64,000 nucleotides of DNA from Azoarcus sp. (lineage in GTDB: Bacteria > Pseudomonadota > Gammaproteobacteria > Burkholderiales > Rhodocyclaceae). Below, one piece after another: positions 37,701 to 46,384 of this stretch; positions within the stretch are counted from its first letter, which is position 1; the number at the start of each line of letters is the position of its first letter. The translations under genes and the position numbers were made by a program. The stretch spans positions 1 to 64,000 of the forward strand of contig JAISCE010000021.1 of assembly GCA_031265765.1 (NCBI GenBank). The letters are read 5' to 3'. The notes beneath the pieces are model-generated. The model had not been told where the DNA came from and ran no database searches. It saw nothing but the letters and a program-made list of their open reading frames with translations.

Positions 37701-38755
37701 TTGAATTCACTGCCGAGCGGCTGCCGCTCTTGCAGCGCGCCGACCGCTGGCTGCTCATGTCCGGGCAAGGCCGGGCGACGCTGCAAGGCAAGACGCTCGA
37801 CATCGACGCCCGCCTGCTCGCCGACGCCGGTTACATCGAAATCGACGAAACCCCGCCGCCCAGTCTCGGCGACGATGTCGTCGTGCGCCGCGCGGACGCG
37901 CCGGAAAGCGAAACGGGCGCGGCGCAGGCGGCGGACGGTCCCATCGCCGTCACGGGAAAAATCTCGCTCGATCCTGGGCGCGCGCTCTACCTCGACGCAT
38001 TCGGCGTCGACGCCCGGCTGGCGGGCGGGCTGGAACTGCAACTGATCCCTTCCGGCCCGCCCAGGGCGCTGGGCGCGATCCGCACCGTCGACGGCAGCTA
38101 TCGCGGCTATGGCCAACGCCTGGCCATCGAGCGCGGCGCGATCACCTTCCAGGGCGATCTGGACAATCCGGGGCTGAACATCGTTGCCATGCGGCGCGGC
38201 ATGGAAGTCGACGCCGGCGTGGCGATCACCGGCGACGCCCGCCACCCGCAAATCAGACTCGTCTCCGAACCCGCCGTGCCCGATCCGGAAAAACTCTCGT
38301 GGCTCGTGCTCGGTCGTGCGCCCGACGCCGCCGGAGCCGATCTCGCCCTGCTCGCGCCCGCGGCGCAGGCGCTGTTCGGCGGCGCGGGCGGCGGAATGAC
38401 GGAAGAACTGGCGCGAGGACTGGGCATCGACAGCTTCACGATCGGCCAAGGCGACCTGAACAGCCGCCGCCGCAGCGCCGCCAGTAAAGTCGTGGGCGGC
38501 GGATCGAGCGTCGGCGCCGCCCCAGTGACGAGCGGCGACGTGGTCGCGGTGGGCAAGCGGCTCACGAACGACCTTGTCCTGTCTTTCGAGCAAAGCCTGA
38601 CCGGCGTGGAATCGCTGGTGAAACTCACCTATCGCCTCGATCGCCGCCTATCGCTGGTCGCACGCGGCGGCACCGACAACGCGCTCGACCTCTATTACAC
38701 CTTCTTCATCGGCGGCAAGGGGAAACGGGAAAAAGCGCGGACAGGCGCGCAATAG
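34763..38755 (+). CDS. tamB: Translocation and assembly module protein TamB
   Basis: A 1330-residue AsmA-like bridge protein spanning the periplasm, implicated in outer-membrane lipid transport and outer-membrane protein assembly. One N-terminal membrane segment (about 14-36) anchors it. The long middle is a beta-rich series of repeated short segments. The C-terminal TamB (DUF490) domain fills roughly 960-1330, with IDELTATPGHLRITGDIALN, LGAIRTVDGSYRGYGQRLAI and SWLVLGRAPD. The start is 3 bp after the trpC stop. The usual upstream tamA is not present here, so the partner is elsewhere or another protein is used. Confidence 0.9.
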   Translation: MSVSPAPLSSGYGRRWFRRLGFFLATAAALACTAFAWLLAAESGLRALADAAAYSSGGALRIEGARGALRGPLAFSRLTLDLPEARIELTGIALDWRPTALFSRLAIDRLRVERADVFLKDAPPSPEPLALPESLRLPFAFDLALETGAVAIHGANADSAGDAPPVFALDESRLSLSGEPSRFLLRQLAAGLPQGRIEATGELGTAAPFALHLNGRAAVDGFTLGIDAEGSLAEPILQLSAQGYGIHGQARIAAAPFAALPLKTLELDAGDIDPAALAPGLPRANLRLHASLAAAAGENGEPVLRGPLRIDNARPATFDTGGLPLTSLRADIAASVDEARLDALTLEGGGGKAVGRLRWRPRAERKENTGTVAVPSFDFGQIDASLDLDALDPARFDSRLPSRRVDGRLQTGAAAQRQWAKASLRAAAARIEADGEIVTGIAAAPAFTLKLDLHGFDPAVFHPAAPPAAIDLQAAAAGVLAERPAVALHFAFGNSRLDGKPLGGGGRLALDGAQVRDAAIEIDFAGNRLELAGNWGRTKDRLTLDLDAPRLAAIGYGLAGRMRAAGTIAGGLDAPAGTLRFDAGELRLPGNIAAASLTGEARIEAGDGGPLALKLDGSGIVAGDVRLTAARIAADGRRDRHRIRLEAEGKFGDDAIRLAAALDGGLDAVHWRGQLLALTNEGRWPLRLRAPAALEIGPEECHLVEAGFDIGGQGSLHLAETRWKNGEAILRGKSNGLAMTMLPGQNRKLRDPLTLGAAWDLRLGESIEGEARLFRESGDIPVQGEIATRLGLERLEAYLFAHNRKLTLALAAQGREAGELGVSLEADIERAGQGWRLKPQAPLAGAAHLAMPSLAWLGRLLRENVETGGALAADLTLSGTPATPDLRGDIRGRALQLAFIDWGLILAGGDLEAGFIHRGGRQSLHLARLAFESANRVKPRDKRLPIDELTATPGHLRITGDIALNPPDSPDEGNALRGLFEFTAERLPLLQRADRWLLMSGQGRATLQGKTLDIDARLLADAGYIEIDETPPPSLGDDVVVRRADAPESETGAAQAADGPIAVTGKISLDPGRALYLDAFGVDARLAGGLELQLIPSGPPRALGAIRTVDGSYRGYGQRLAIERGAITFQGDLDNPGLNIVAMRRGMEVDAGVAITGDARHPQIRLVSEPAVPDPEKLSWLVLGRAPDAAGADLALLAPAAQALFGGAGGGMTEELARGLGIDSFTIGQGDLNSRRRSAASKVVGGGSSVGAAPVTSGDVVAVGKRLTNDLVLSFEQSLTGVESLVKLTYRLDRRLSLVARGGTDNALDLYYTFFIGGKGKREKARTGAQ

Positions 38756-38897
38756 CCCCGCCGCCGCCGCATCGGCCCGCGATGTCGTCCGGCGCCCATG
38801 ATAAGATTGCCGCTTCGGGCCGTCGGGACGGTTTCTGGCGGGCTGCCCGGCCTTGCACCGCCCGGTTTCCGCCGCCCGACTTCCAATGCCACTCCGC

Positions 38898-40154
38898 ATG
38901 CAGCTCTACGCCCTGGGCCTGAACCACCATACCGCGCCGCTCGCCATCCGCGAACAAGTGGCGTTCGCGTCCGGCTGCCTGGACCGCGCCCTGCGCGACC
39001 TGACGGACGGTCCGGCGGTGCGCGAGGCGGCGATCCTATCGACCTGCAATCGCACCGAACTCTATTTCGCCTCCGACGCGCCGCAATACGCGGCGGATTG
39101 GCTGGCGCGCTTCCACCGCCTGCCGCCCGACGACATCTCGCCTTACCTCTATTCGCATCCGGAACGCGAAGCTGTGCGCCACGTCTTCCGGGTAGCGAGC
39201 GGGCTGGATTCGATGGTGCTGGGCGAACCGCAAATCCTCGGGCAAGTGAAAGACGCGGTGCACAAGGCCGAAGAAGCGGGCACCCTCGGCGCCTTGCTGC
39301 ACAGGCTTTTCCAGAGCGCCTTTGCGGCGGCGAAAGAAGTGCGCTCGACCACCGCGATCGGCGCCAACATCGTATCGATGGCAGCGGCGGCCGTGCATCT
39401 GGCGGAGCGCGTTTTCGAGCGCATCGGCGACCAGCACGTCCTTTTCATCGGCGCGGGCGAAATGATCGAATTGTGCGTAGCGCATTTCGCCGGAGAAAAA
39501 CCGCGTTCCATCACCATCGCCAACCGTACCGGCGCGCGCGCCCATACGCTGGCCGAACGGTTCGGCGTGCAGACCCTGGGCATGGAAGCCCTCGCCGAGG
39601 CGCTGCCGAAATTCGACATCGTCGTCTCCTGTACGGCCTCGCCCCTGCCCATCGTCGGGCTTGGGATGGCCGAGCGCGCGGTAAAGGCGCGCAGGCACCG
39701 GCCCATGGTAATGGTCGACCTTGCCGTGCCGCGCGACATCGAACCCGAAGTGCTCGGACTCGACGACGTTTTTCTCTATACCATCGACGATCTCGCCCAA
39801 GTGGTCGAAACCGGGCTGGAATCGCGCCAGCAGGCGGTGGTGGAAGCCGAAGACATCATCGACGGCCATGTGGACGGCTTCCTGCACTGGATGCAGGCGC
39901 GCGACGCGGTGCCCGCGATCCGCGCCCTGCGCCGATATGCCGAATCGGTGCGCGAGGCCGAACTGGAGCGCGCCCTGAAGCTGCTCGCGCGCGGCGGCGA
40001 CCCCGGCCATGTACTCGAGGCGCTCTCGCACGGCCTTGCCAACAAACTGATGCACGGGCCGACGCGCTACCTCAGCCGGGCCGAAGACGAAAACCGCGCC
40101 GAAGCCGGGCGCATCGTCCGGCAATTGTTCAATCTTTCCGACCGCTTCCGATGA
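38898..40154 (+). CDS. hemA: Glutamyl-tRNA reductase
   Basis: A 418-residue enzyme that starts tetrapyrrole synthesis by reducing Glu-tRNA to glutamate-1-semialdehyde. It contains [17 protein letters not shown] at the N-terminus, catalytic Cys50 in [23 protein letters not shown], and the NADPH-binding [14 protein letters not shown] chose the ATG at 38898 because it puts the catalytic Cys at 50, the usual position; upstream ATGs at 38853 and 38886 would shift it. It begins the hemA-prfA-prmC group, each start overlapping the previous stop. Confidence 0.95.
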   Translation: MQLYALGLNHHTAPLAIREQVAFASGCLDRALRDLTDGPAVREAAILSTCNRTELYFASDAPQYAADWLARFHRLPPDDISPYLYSHPEREAVRHVFRVASGLDSMVLGEPQILGQVKDAVHKAEEAGTLGALLHRLFQSAFAAAKEVRSTTAIGANIVSMAAAAVHLAERVFERIGDQHVLFIGAGEMIELCVAHFAGEKPRSITIANRTGARAHTLAERFGVQTLGMEALAEALPKFDIVVSCTASPLPIVGLGMAERAVKARRHRPMVMVDLAVPRDIEPEVLGLDDVFLYTIDDLAQVVETGLESRQQAVVEAEDIIDGHVDGFLHWMQARDAVPAIRALRRYAESVREAELERALKLLARGGDPGHVLEALSHGLANKLMHGPTRYLSRAEDENRAEAGRIVRQLFNLSDRFR

Positions 40155-41233
40155 AACCCGGTATCCGCGGCAAGCTCGACCGCCTTGCCGACCGCCTCGT
40201 CGAAATCGACCTCGAACTGGGCGGCGAAGAAGCCGCTCGCAACATGAACCGCTACCGCGAACTCTCGCGCGAACGGGCCGAAATCGAGCCGGCGGCGGCG
40301 CTCTACCGCGAATGGCGCCGCCGCGAGGCCGATTGCCTCGCCGCCCGCGAACTCATCGCAGACCCCGACATGCGCGAACTGGCCGAGACCGAACTCGCCT
40401 CGGGCCAAGCGCGCTGCGCCGAACTCGAAGACGCCCTGCAACGCGCGCTGCTGCCGCGCGACCCCGACGACGAGCGCAACATCTTCCTCGAAATCCGCGC
40501 GGGCGCGGGCGGCGAAGAAGCGGCGCTTTTCGCCGCCGACCTGCTGCGGATGTACACCCGCTACGCCGAACGCCGGCGCTGGAAAGTCGAAATCGTCTCC
40601 GCCAGCGAATCCGGTCTCGGCGGCTACCGCGAAGTCATCGTCCGCATCGCGGGCGCGGACGCATGGTCGCGGTTGAAATTCGAGTCCGGCGGCCATCGCG
40701 TGCAGCGCATCCCCGTCACCGAAACCCAGGGGCGGATCCACACCTCGGCCTGCACGGTCGCGGTCATGCCCGAAGCGGACGAACTGGAAGCACTCGAAAT
40801 CAACCCCGCCGACCTGCGCATCGACACCTTCCGCGCCTCCGGCGCGGGCGGGCAGCACATCAACAAGACCGACTCCGCCGTGCGCATCACCCACCTGCCG
40901 ACGGGACTCGTCGTGGAATGCCAGGCCGAACGCAGCCAACACAGCAACAAGGCGCGGGCGCTCGCGGTGCTGGCCGCCCGGCTGCACGACGCACGCATAC
41001 GCGAACGCCAGACGCGCGAAGCCGCCGCGCGGCGCAGCCTGATCGGCAGCGGCGACCGCTCCGAGCGCATCCGCACATACAACTTCCCGCAAGGGCGGCT
41101 GACCGACCATCGCATCGACCTCACGCTCTACCGGCTCGACGCAGTGCTGGACGGCGAACTCGACGACATCCTTGCCGCCCTGGCGCTCGAACACCAGACC
41201 GGACAACTGGCGGCGCTGACGGAAGAAGCATGA
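40151..41233 (+). CDS. prfA: Peptide chain release factor 1
   Basis: A 360-residue class I release factor that reads UAA and UAG. It has the peptidyl-hydrolysis GGQ motif in [18 protein letters not shown] and the anticodon-mimic motif PVT in [15 protein letters not shown]. The ATG at 40151 overlaps the hemA stop as ATGA. Length equals the family norm (about 360). The neighbouring prmC methylates the Gln of this GGQ. Confidence 0.96.
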   Translation: MKPGIRGKLDRLADRLVEIDLELGGEEAARNMNRYRELSRERAEIEPAAALYREWRRREADCLAARELIADPDMRELAETELASGQARCAELEDALQRALLPRDPDDERNIFLEIRAGAGGEEAALFAADLLRMYTRYAERRRWKVEIVSASESGLGGYREVIVRIAGADAWSRLKFESGGHRVQRIPVTETQGRIHTSACTVAVMPEADELEALEINPADLRIDTFRASGAGGQHINKTDSAVRITHLPTGLVVECQAERSQHSNKARALAVLAARLHDARIRERQTREAAARRSLIGSGDRSERIRTYNFPQGRLTDHRIDLTLYRLDAVLDGELDDILAALALEHQTGQLAALTEEA

Positions 41234-42060
41234 GCGCGGCAACCGACCTGGCCGGCGCGCTGGCCTGGGCGAGAAAACGCATCGCTCCCCCGGAAGCGCG
41301 CCTGCTGTTGCGCCACGTTCACCGCTGCCAGGCCGCGCACCTCGCCGCCTGGCCCGAAGAAGCCCTCCCCGCCGGGGAGTGGGAAAGCTTTCGCCGTCTC
41401 GTCGAACGGCGCGCGGCGGGCGAGCCGGCGGCCTATCTCACCGGCCTGCGCGAATTCTATGGACGCGATTTTCTCGTCACCCCGGACGTACTGATTCCGC
41501 GCCCGGAAACCGAATTGCTCATCGAACGGGCCTTGTCCCGTTTCGCCGCCGAACCGCGCCTGAAAACGCTCGATCTCGGCACGGGTTCCGGCGTGCTGGC
41601 GGTTACGCTGGCGCTGGAACTGGATCGCGCCGAAATCACCGCGCTCGACCGGTCGCGCGAAGCCCTGGAAGTGGCGAAATCCAACGCCGCGCGACTGGGC
41701 GCGAAAGTCTCCTTCCTGCATGGCGACTGGTACGCGACGCTGGACGGCGAACGCTACCGGCTCATCGTCGCCAATCCGCCCTATATCGCCGAAGGCGATC
41801 CGCACCTCGCGCTGGGCGACCTGCGTTTCGAGCCGCGCGCGGCGCTGGCCGCCGGGGAAAACGGCCTCGCCGATCTCGCGCACATCGTCGCCGGCGCGGG
41901 CCGCCGCCTCGAAAGCGGCGGCTGGCTGTTCATGGAACACGGCCACGATCAATCCGCCGCCGTGCGCGGTCTCCTGGCCAACGCCGGTTTCACCGGCATC
42001 GCCTCCTGGCCCGACCTGGCCGGCATCGAGCGCGTTTCGGGCGGGCGCTGGACGGGCTGA
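41230..42060 (+). CDS. prmC: Release-factor glutamine methyltransferase
   Basis: A 276-residue SAM-dependent enzyme that methylates the GGQ glutamine of release factors. It has the N-terminal helical domain, the SAM motif [17 protein letters not shown] and the substrate-binding NPPY in [12 protein letters not shown]. The [10 protein letters not shown] block is intact. The ATG at 41230 overlaps the prfA stop, matching their functional link. Confidence 0.95.
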   Translation: MSAATDLAGALAWARKRIAPPEARLLLRHVHRCQAAHLAAWPEEALPAGEWESFRRLVERRAAGEPAAYLTGLREFYGRDFLVTPDVLIPRPETELLIERALSRFAAEPRLKTLDLGTGSGVLAVTLALELDRAEITALDRSREALEVAKSNAARLGAKVSFLHGDWYATLDGERYRLIVANPPYIAEGDPHLALGDLRFEPRAALAAGENGLADLAHIVAGAGRRLESGGWLFMEHGHDQSAAVRGLLANAGFTGIASWPDLAGIERVSGGRWTG

Positions 42061-42187
42061 CCCGAATGGATGCCGATTTCAAAAGCGGGCGGCCGCTACG
42101 TTTTCGAGGACTGGCAAGACTCAAGAATGTCGAAAGCGAAACGCCCTGGCAGGGCGGAACCGAACGCGCTGCTTCGCCCGTGAAGGC

Positions 42188-42193
42188 TATAAT
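42188..42193 (+). promoter_or_regulatory. -10 box of the rnpB promoter
   Basis: A perfect TATAAT ends 8 bases before the RNase P RNA 5' end. No good -35 box is apparent at the expected distance. Position and sequence fit transcription of rnpB from about 42201. Confidence 0.7.
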
Positions 42194-42201
42194 CCGCCGC
42201 G

Positions 42202-42570
42202 GGAAGTTCGCCAGGCAGTCGCCGCGCGCGGGTTGCGCGGAGGAAAGTCCGGGCCCCGCAGAGCAGGATGCCGGCTAACGGCCGGGCGTCGCGAGGCGAC
42301 GGAAAGTGCAACAGAAAACAAACCGCCGATGGCCCGCGCAACGCGGGATCAGGCAAGGGTGAAATGGCGGGGTAAGAGCCCACCGCGGGACTGGCGACAG
42401 TCCCGGCACGGCAAACCCCATCCGGGGCAAGGCCAAATAGGGGGGCATGGCGTGGCTCGCGCCGCTCCCGGGTAGGCTGCTGGAGCGCCGCGGCAACGCG
42501 GCGCCAAGATGAATGATTGCCCGGTGTCCTTCGGGACATTCGACAGAACCCGGCTTATCGGCGAACTTCC
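42202..42570 (+). ncRNA. rnpB: RNase P RNA (type A)
   Basis: The catalytic RNA of ribonuclease P, about 369 nt. The 5' end GGAAGTTCGCC (42202-42212) pairs with the 3' end GGCGAACTTCC (42560-42570), forming helix P1. The conserved GAGGAAAGTCCGGGC block begins at 42238, and ACAGAACCCGGCTTATCGG lies at the 3' side (42544-42562). The locus between prmC and the dcw cluster is common in Betaproteobacteria. Exact ends are within a few bases. Confidence 0.95.
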
Positions 42571-42971
42571 CGCTTCGCCCGCCGTGTTTCTCCTTTTCTC
42601 CGGCGGCGCATTCTCCCGTTCTTCTCCGGTTTTCCGCTTCTTGCCCAGCAACGGCGCGGCGCGAGGGGATGTCTCGACGCATTCCATCGCTTTCAGCCCG
42701 GAAGATGGGTATTTTCGGCGCGCCTTGTGAATTTGTCCCACTTTTCTCCACCGGCCGCATGGCATCGTTGAAAGTTCATGCTATTTATGAATATATACAT
42801 AGATTTCCCTTGATTTTAAATGCATTGTCTTGAGAATCGCTATTCGGGACAGCCGGTTGCGATAAAAAAATAATTTCTTTTTTTTTCAGAATGTTCGACA
42901 ATTGAGGCTTGTGTGGGGGTTTGTGTGGGTTTTAGTGGCGTGAAGTGCGCCAAGCGTGGGCTGGGGGAACG
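42571..42971 (+). promoter_or_regulatory. Leader and promoter region of the dcw cluster
   Basis: No gene is seen in these 401 bp. After a GC-rich tail of rnpB, the segment from about 42765 to 42900 is AT-rich. A candidate promoter is TTGAAA (42768-42773), 18 bp, TATATA (42792-42797). Poly-A and poly-T runs (42865-42892) follow. A block of G-rich repeats stands just before mraZ. This is the likely start of the long cell-division transcript. Confidence 0.55.
42914..42940 (+). promoter_or_regulatory. Candidate MraZ operator (TGGGN repeats)
   Basis: TGGGG (42914-42918), TGGGT (42926-42930) and TGGCG (42936-42940) are spaced 12 and 10 bp apart. MraZ is known to bind tandem TGGGN boxes about 10 bp apart upstream of its own gene. 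The third box deviates from the consensus. Further G-rich bases (42957-42966) overlap the ribosome binding site of mraZ. Confidence 0.6.
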
Positions 42972-43406
42972 ATGCTCCGGGATGTCCAGGGAACCACAGC
43001 GCTTAATCTCGATGCCAAGGGACGCCTTGCGATCCCGGCCAAGTATCGGGATGCTCTGGAAGATGGGAAAGTGGTCATCACTGCCCATCCCCACGGCTGC
43101 CTGCTCATCTACTCCGCGCCGGACTGGGAGCCGCTCCGCGACCAGATCCGGCGCATGCCCAGTCTCGATCCCGGTTCGGCGTCATGGAAGCGGTTGTTCG
43201 TCGGCTATGCCCAAGATGAAACGCTCGACAACGCGGGCCGGGTGTTGATCGCACCGTCGCAACGGCAATACGCCGGGCTTGAAAAGCAAGTCTGGCTGGT
43301 CGGGCAGTTGACGTATTTTGAATTGTGGTCCGACGCGGGCTGGCAACGGCAATTGCAGACCATGTCGGGGGCCGTGCCGCCCGGCTTCGAGAATCTCGTC
43401 TTGTGA
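42972..43406 (+). CDS. mraZ: Transcriptional regulator MraZ
   Basis: A 144-residue protein with two SpoVT/AbrB-like DNA-binding domains. [19 protein letters not shown] is the first and [20 protein letters not shown] the second; DXXGR is the characteristic motif. MraZ represses the dcw cluster through upstream TGGG boxes. The ATG at 42972 follows GGGGG, which serves as the ribosome binding site. Confidence 0.94.
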   Translation: MLRDVQGTTALNLDAKGRLAIPAKYRDALEDGKVVITAHPHGCLLIYSAPDWEPLRDQIRRMPSLDPGSASWKRLFVGYAQDETLDNAGRVLIAPSQRQYAGLEKQVWLVGQLTYFELWSDAGWQRQLQTMSGAVPPGFENLVL

Positions 43407-43416
43407 GCGGGCGGTC

Positions 43417-44343
43417 ATGCATATCACCGTCCTGCTCCGGGAAGCGGTCGACGCCTTGGCGATCAAGGACGGGGGGGTTTATGTCGACGGCACATTCGGC
43501 CGGGGGGGGCACAGTTTGGAGGCGCTCTCGAGACTGGGCGTGACGGGCAGGCTCGTCGCGCTCGACCGCGACCCGCAGGCAATCGCTGCCGGAAGCGCCA
43601 TCGGCGATGCCCGCTTCACGCTCGTCCATGCGCCGTTCAGCAGCCTGGCCGGCGTGCTGGACCGCCTCGGGGTGGACGGGGTCGACGGCGTGCTGCTCGA
43701 TCTCGGGGCGTCCTCGCCGCAGCTCGATGAGGCGGCGAGGGGAATGAGTTTCAGGTTCGATGCGCCGCTCGACATGCGCATGGATTCCAGCCGCGGCCAG
43801 ACCGCGGCGCAATGGCTGGCGGAAGCTTCCGCCAGCCAGATCGCGGAGGTACTCAGGGAGTATGGGGAAGAACGGTTTGCTCATGCGATTGCAAAGGCGA
43901 TTGCAACTGCTCGGACAAGGGGCGCTATTGCGACCACGGGACAACTTGCCGCGATCGTGGAACAGGCGGTGCGTACACGCGAGCCGGGGCAACACCCGGC
44001 GACGCGCAGCTTCCAGGCTCTACGGATTTTCATTAATCAGGAATTAGAGGAGTTGTCCCAGGTGTTGCCGGTCTGCGTGGAGCGCCTGCGCGCCGGGGGA
44101 CGGTTGGTGGTGATCAGTTTTCATTCGCTCGAAGATCGCATCGTCAAGCGTTTCATGCGCAACGAGGCGCGTCCGCCGCAATTGCCGGCGCGCTTGCCCG
44201 TGCGCGCGGCGGAGTTGCCGCCGCCGAGGCTGGCCCTGGTCGGGCGGGCGCGGCGGCCCGGCGCGAGCGAGACGGCGGCGAATCCGCGCGCGCGCAGCGC
44301 GGTGATGCGGGTCGCCGAACGGCTGGGAGGGTTGGCGGCATGA
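43417..44343 (+). CDS. rsmH: 16S rRNA (cytosine1402-N4)-methyltransferase
   Basis: A 308-residue SAM-dependent enzyme that methylates C1402 of 16S rRNA. It has [13 protein letters not shown] at the start, [14 protein letters not shown] as SAM motif, [20 protein letters not shown] and [17 protein letters not shown]. The ATG at 43417 is 10 bp after the mraZ stop. It matches the family's usual 305-315 length. Confidence 0.95.
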   Translation: MHITVLLREAVDALAIKDGGVYVDGTFGRGGHSLEALSRLGVTGRLVALDRDPQAIAAGSAIGDARFTLVHAPFSSLAGVLDRLGVDGVDGVLLDLGASSPQLDEAARGMSFRFDAPLDMRMDSSRGQTAAQWLAEASASQIAEVLREYGEERFAHAIAKAIATARTRGAIATTGQLAAIVEQAVRTREPGQHPATRSFQALRIFINQELEELSQVLPVCVERLRAGGRLVVISFHSLEDRIVKRFMRNEARPPQLPARLPVRAAELPPPRLALVGRARRPGASETAANPRARSAVMRVAERLGGLAA

Positions 44344-44618
44344 TCCGTTTCGATGCTTTCCTCGCCGCCTTGCTCATCGTGCTCGCCGCGGCCAGCGCCT
44401 TGGGGGTGATTGCTTCGCAACACGAAACCCGCAAGCTGCACAACGCTTTTGAGCATGAGCAGAACCGCGCGCGAAGCCTGGATGTGGAATGGGGCCGGTT
44501 GCAAATCGAGCAAAGCTCCCTGGCCGATCATCGCCGGGTCGAGGAAATCGCGCGCGAGAAGCTGGACATGTCGCCGCCGCGGCCCGGCCAGATCGTCGCG
44601 CTGGAGGACAGGTCATGA
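44340..44618 (+). CDS. ftsL: Cell division protein FtsL
   Basis: A 92-residue bitopic membrane protein, with one N-terminal helix (about residues 5-24, [16 protein letters not shown]) and a periplasmic coiled coil ([20 protein letters not shown]). FtsL recruits septal synthesis proteins with FtsB and FtsQ. Assignment rests on size, topology and position between rsmH and ftsI, since FtsL sequences diverge strongly. The ATG overlaps the rsmH stop. Confidence 0.88.
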   Translation: MIRFDAFLAALLIVLAAASALGVIASQHETRKLHNAFEHEQNRARSLDVEWGRLQIEQSSLADHRRVEEIAREKLDMSPPRPGQIVALEDRS

Positions 44619-46384
44619 CGCGGGCGCGGAAGGCCGTCGTCACTTTCAACCACAATCCGCTGCTCCAGCTCGGTTTGCCGCGGTGGCGCGCCCGGCTGGT
44701 GTTGCTCGCGCTGCTCGCGGGCATGGCCGCGCTGCTGGGGCGTTCGCTGTATCTGCAAGGCGTCCGCAATGAGTTTCTCCAGGCCAGGGGCGAATCGCGC
44801 TATGCGCGAGTGCTCGATATGCCGGCCACGCGCGGGCGCATCGCCGACCGTAACGGCAATATGCTGGCCGTCAGTACGCCGGTGCATTCGGTCTGGGCGA
44901 TTCCGTCCGACGCCAGCCAGCTTGAGCCGGGGCAGTTGCGGCAATTGGCGCAATTGCTCGAAATGGATGTTGCCGATCTCAATGCCCGCTTTACCGCCGG
45001 ACGCGATTTCGTTTTTCTCAAGCGCCAGGTTTCGCCCGAGCTTGCCGGGAAGATCGCGGCGCTCGGTTTGCCCGGCATCCATCAGCAGAACGAGTTCCGC
45101 CGTTTTTATCCGAGCGGCGAGGTCATGGCGCACATGCTCGGCTTCACCGGCGTCGAGGATCGCGGACAGGAAGGCATCGAACTGACGTTCGAGAATGTAC
45201 TCGCGGGACAGGCGGGGACGAAGCGGGTCGTCAAGGACAGGCGCGGACAGGTGGTGGAGGATGTCAAGCCCATCCGTCCGCCGCGCGACGGCAAGGATGT
45301 GGTGCTGGCGATGGATGCCGGCATGCAGTACCTTGCCTACACGGCCTTGCGCGAGGCGGTGCGGCGGCACAATGCCAAGGCGGGTTCGGTGGTGGTGCTC
45401 GACGTGCAGACCGGGGAAGTGCTGGCGCTGGTCAATGCGCCGACTTTCAATCCCAACAACCGCGCCCATCTCACCGGCGCGCAGTTGCGCAATCGCGTGT
45501 TTACCGATGCATTCGAGCCGGGTTCGATCATGAAGCCTTTTGTCGCCGCCATGGCGCTCGAAAGCGGCAAGTTCCGGGCGACGACGCCGATCGACACCCA
45601 TGCCGGGCATTTCACCGTCGGCAACCGCACGATCCACGATACACACCCTTATCGCACGCTCACCGTGGCCGAGGTCATCCAGAAATCGTCCAACATCGGC
45701 GCAGCCCGGATGGCGCTGGAATTCGATCCGGAATTCATGCGGGATTTCTACGCCCGGCTGGGTTTCGGTTCGCCGCTCCAACTCGGTTTTCCGGGCGAGG
45801 CGAGCGGCAATCTGCGTCCGGCGCAGGACTGGAAGCCGATCGAACAGGCGACGATATCTTATGGCCACGGCATTTCCGCGACCTTGATCCAGATTGCGCG
45901 CGCTTACCTTGCCTTTGCCCGCGACGGCGAATTGCTGCCGCTGTCGCTGACCCGCGTCGAAACTCCGCCGCGAGGAACGCGCGTTTTTTCGCCGCAGGTG
46001 GCGCGGGAAGTGCGCCGGATGATGGAAACGGTCGTCAATCCGGGCGGCACCGCCACCCGGGCGCGCGTCACGGGCTACCGGGTGGCGGGCAAGACCGGCA
46101 CCGCCAACAAGATCGAGGGCGGACGATATGTGAACCGGTATGTGTCGTCCTTTGTCGGTCTTGCGCCGGCATCGAATCCGAGACTGGTCGTGGCGGTGAT
46201 GATCGACGAACCTTCGGCCGACCAGCATTTCGGCGGCATGGTGGCCGCCCCGGTGTTCGCGCAGGTGGCCGAAGGCTCGCTGCGCTCGCTCGGCGTCGCG
46301 CCCGATGCGCCGCTGGCGCCCTTGCAGCTGACCGCGATGACGCCGGAAAACGCGGCGCGCGGCCAGTCCGCGGGTGACATGTGA
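44615..46384 (+). CDS. ftsI: Septal peptidoglycan transpeptidase FtsI (PBP3)
   Basis: A 589-residue penicillin-binding protein. An N-terminal membrane anchor (about 27-48) is followed by the pedestal domain and a transpeptidase domain with catalytic SIMK (in FEPGSIMKPF), SSN and KTGT in VAGKTGTANK. It crosslinks septal peptidoglycan. The ATG at 44615 overlaps the ftsL stop as ATGA. Confidence 0.95.
   Translation: MTRARKAVVTFNHNPLLQLGLPRWRARLVLLALLAGMAALLGRSLYLQGVRNEFLQARGESRYARVLDMPATRGRIADRNGNMLAVSTPVHSVWAIPSDASQLEPGQLRQLAQLLEMDVADLNARFTAGRDFVFLKRQVSPELAGKIAALGLPGIHQQNEFRRFYPSGEVMAHMLGFTGVEDRGQEGIELTFENVLAGQAGTKRVVKDRRGQVVEDVKPIRPPRDGKDVVLAMDAGMQYLAYTALREAVRRHNAKAGSVVVLDVQTGEVLALVNAPTFNPNNRAHLTGAQLRNRVFTDAFEPGSIMKPFVAAMALESGKFRATTPIDTHAGHFTVGNRTIHDTHPYRTLTVAEVIQKSSNIGAARMALEFDPEFMRDFYARLGFGSPLQLGFPGEASGNLRPAQDWKPIEQATISYGHGISATLIQIARAYLAFARDGELLPLSLTRVETPPRGTRVFSPQVAREVRRMMETVVNPGGTATRARVTGYRVAGKTGTANKIEGGRYVNRYVSSFVGLAPASNPRLVVAVMIDEPSADQHFGGMVAAPVFAQVAEGSLRSLGVAPDAPLAPLQLTAMTPENAARGQSAGDM

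Noticed and set aside
42513..42833. Short open frames across the end of rnpB and downstream
   Set aside because: They overlap conserved RNase P RNA positions and show no coding features.
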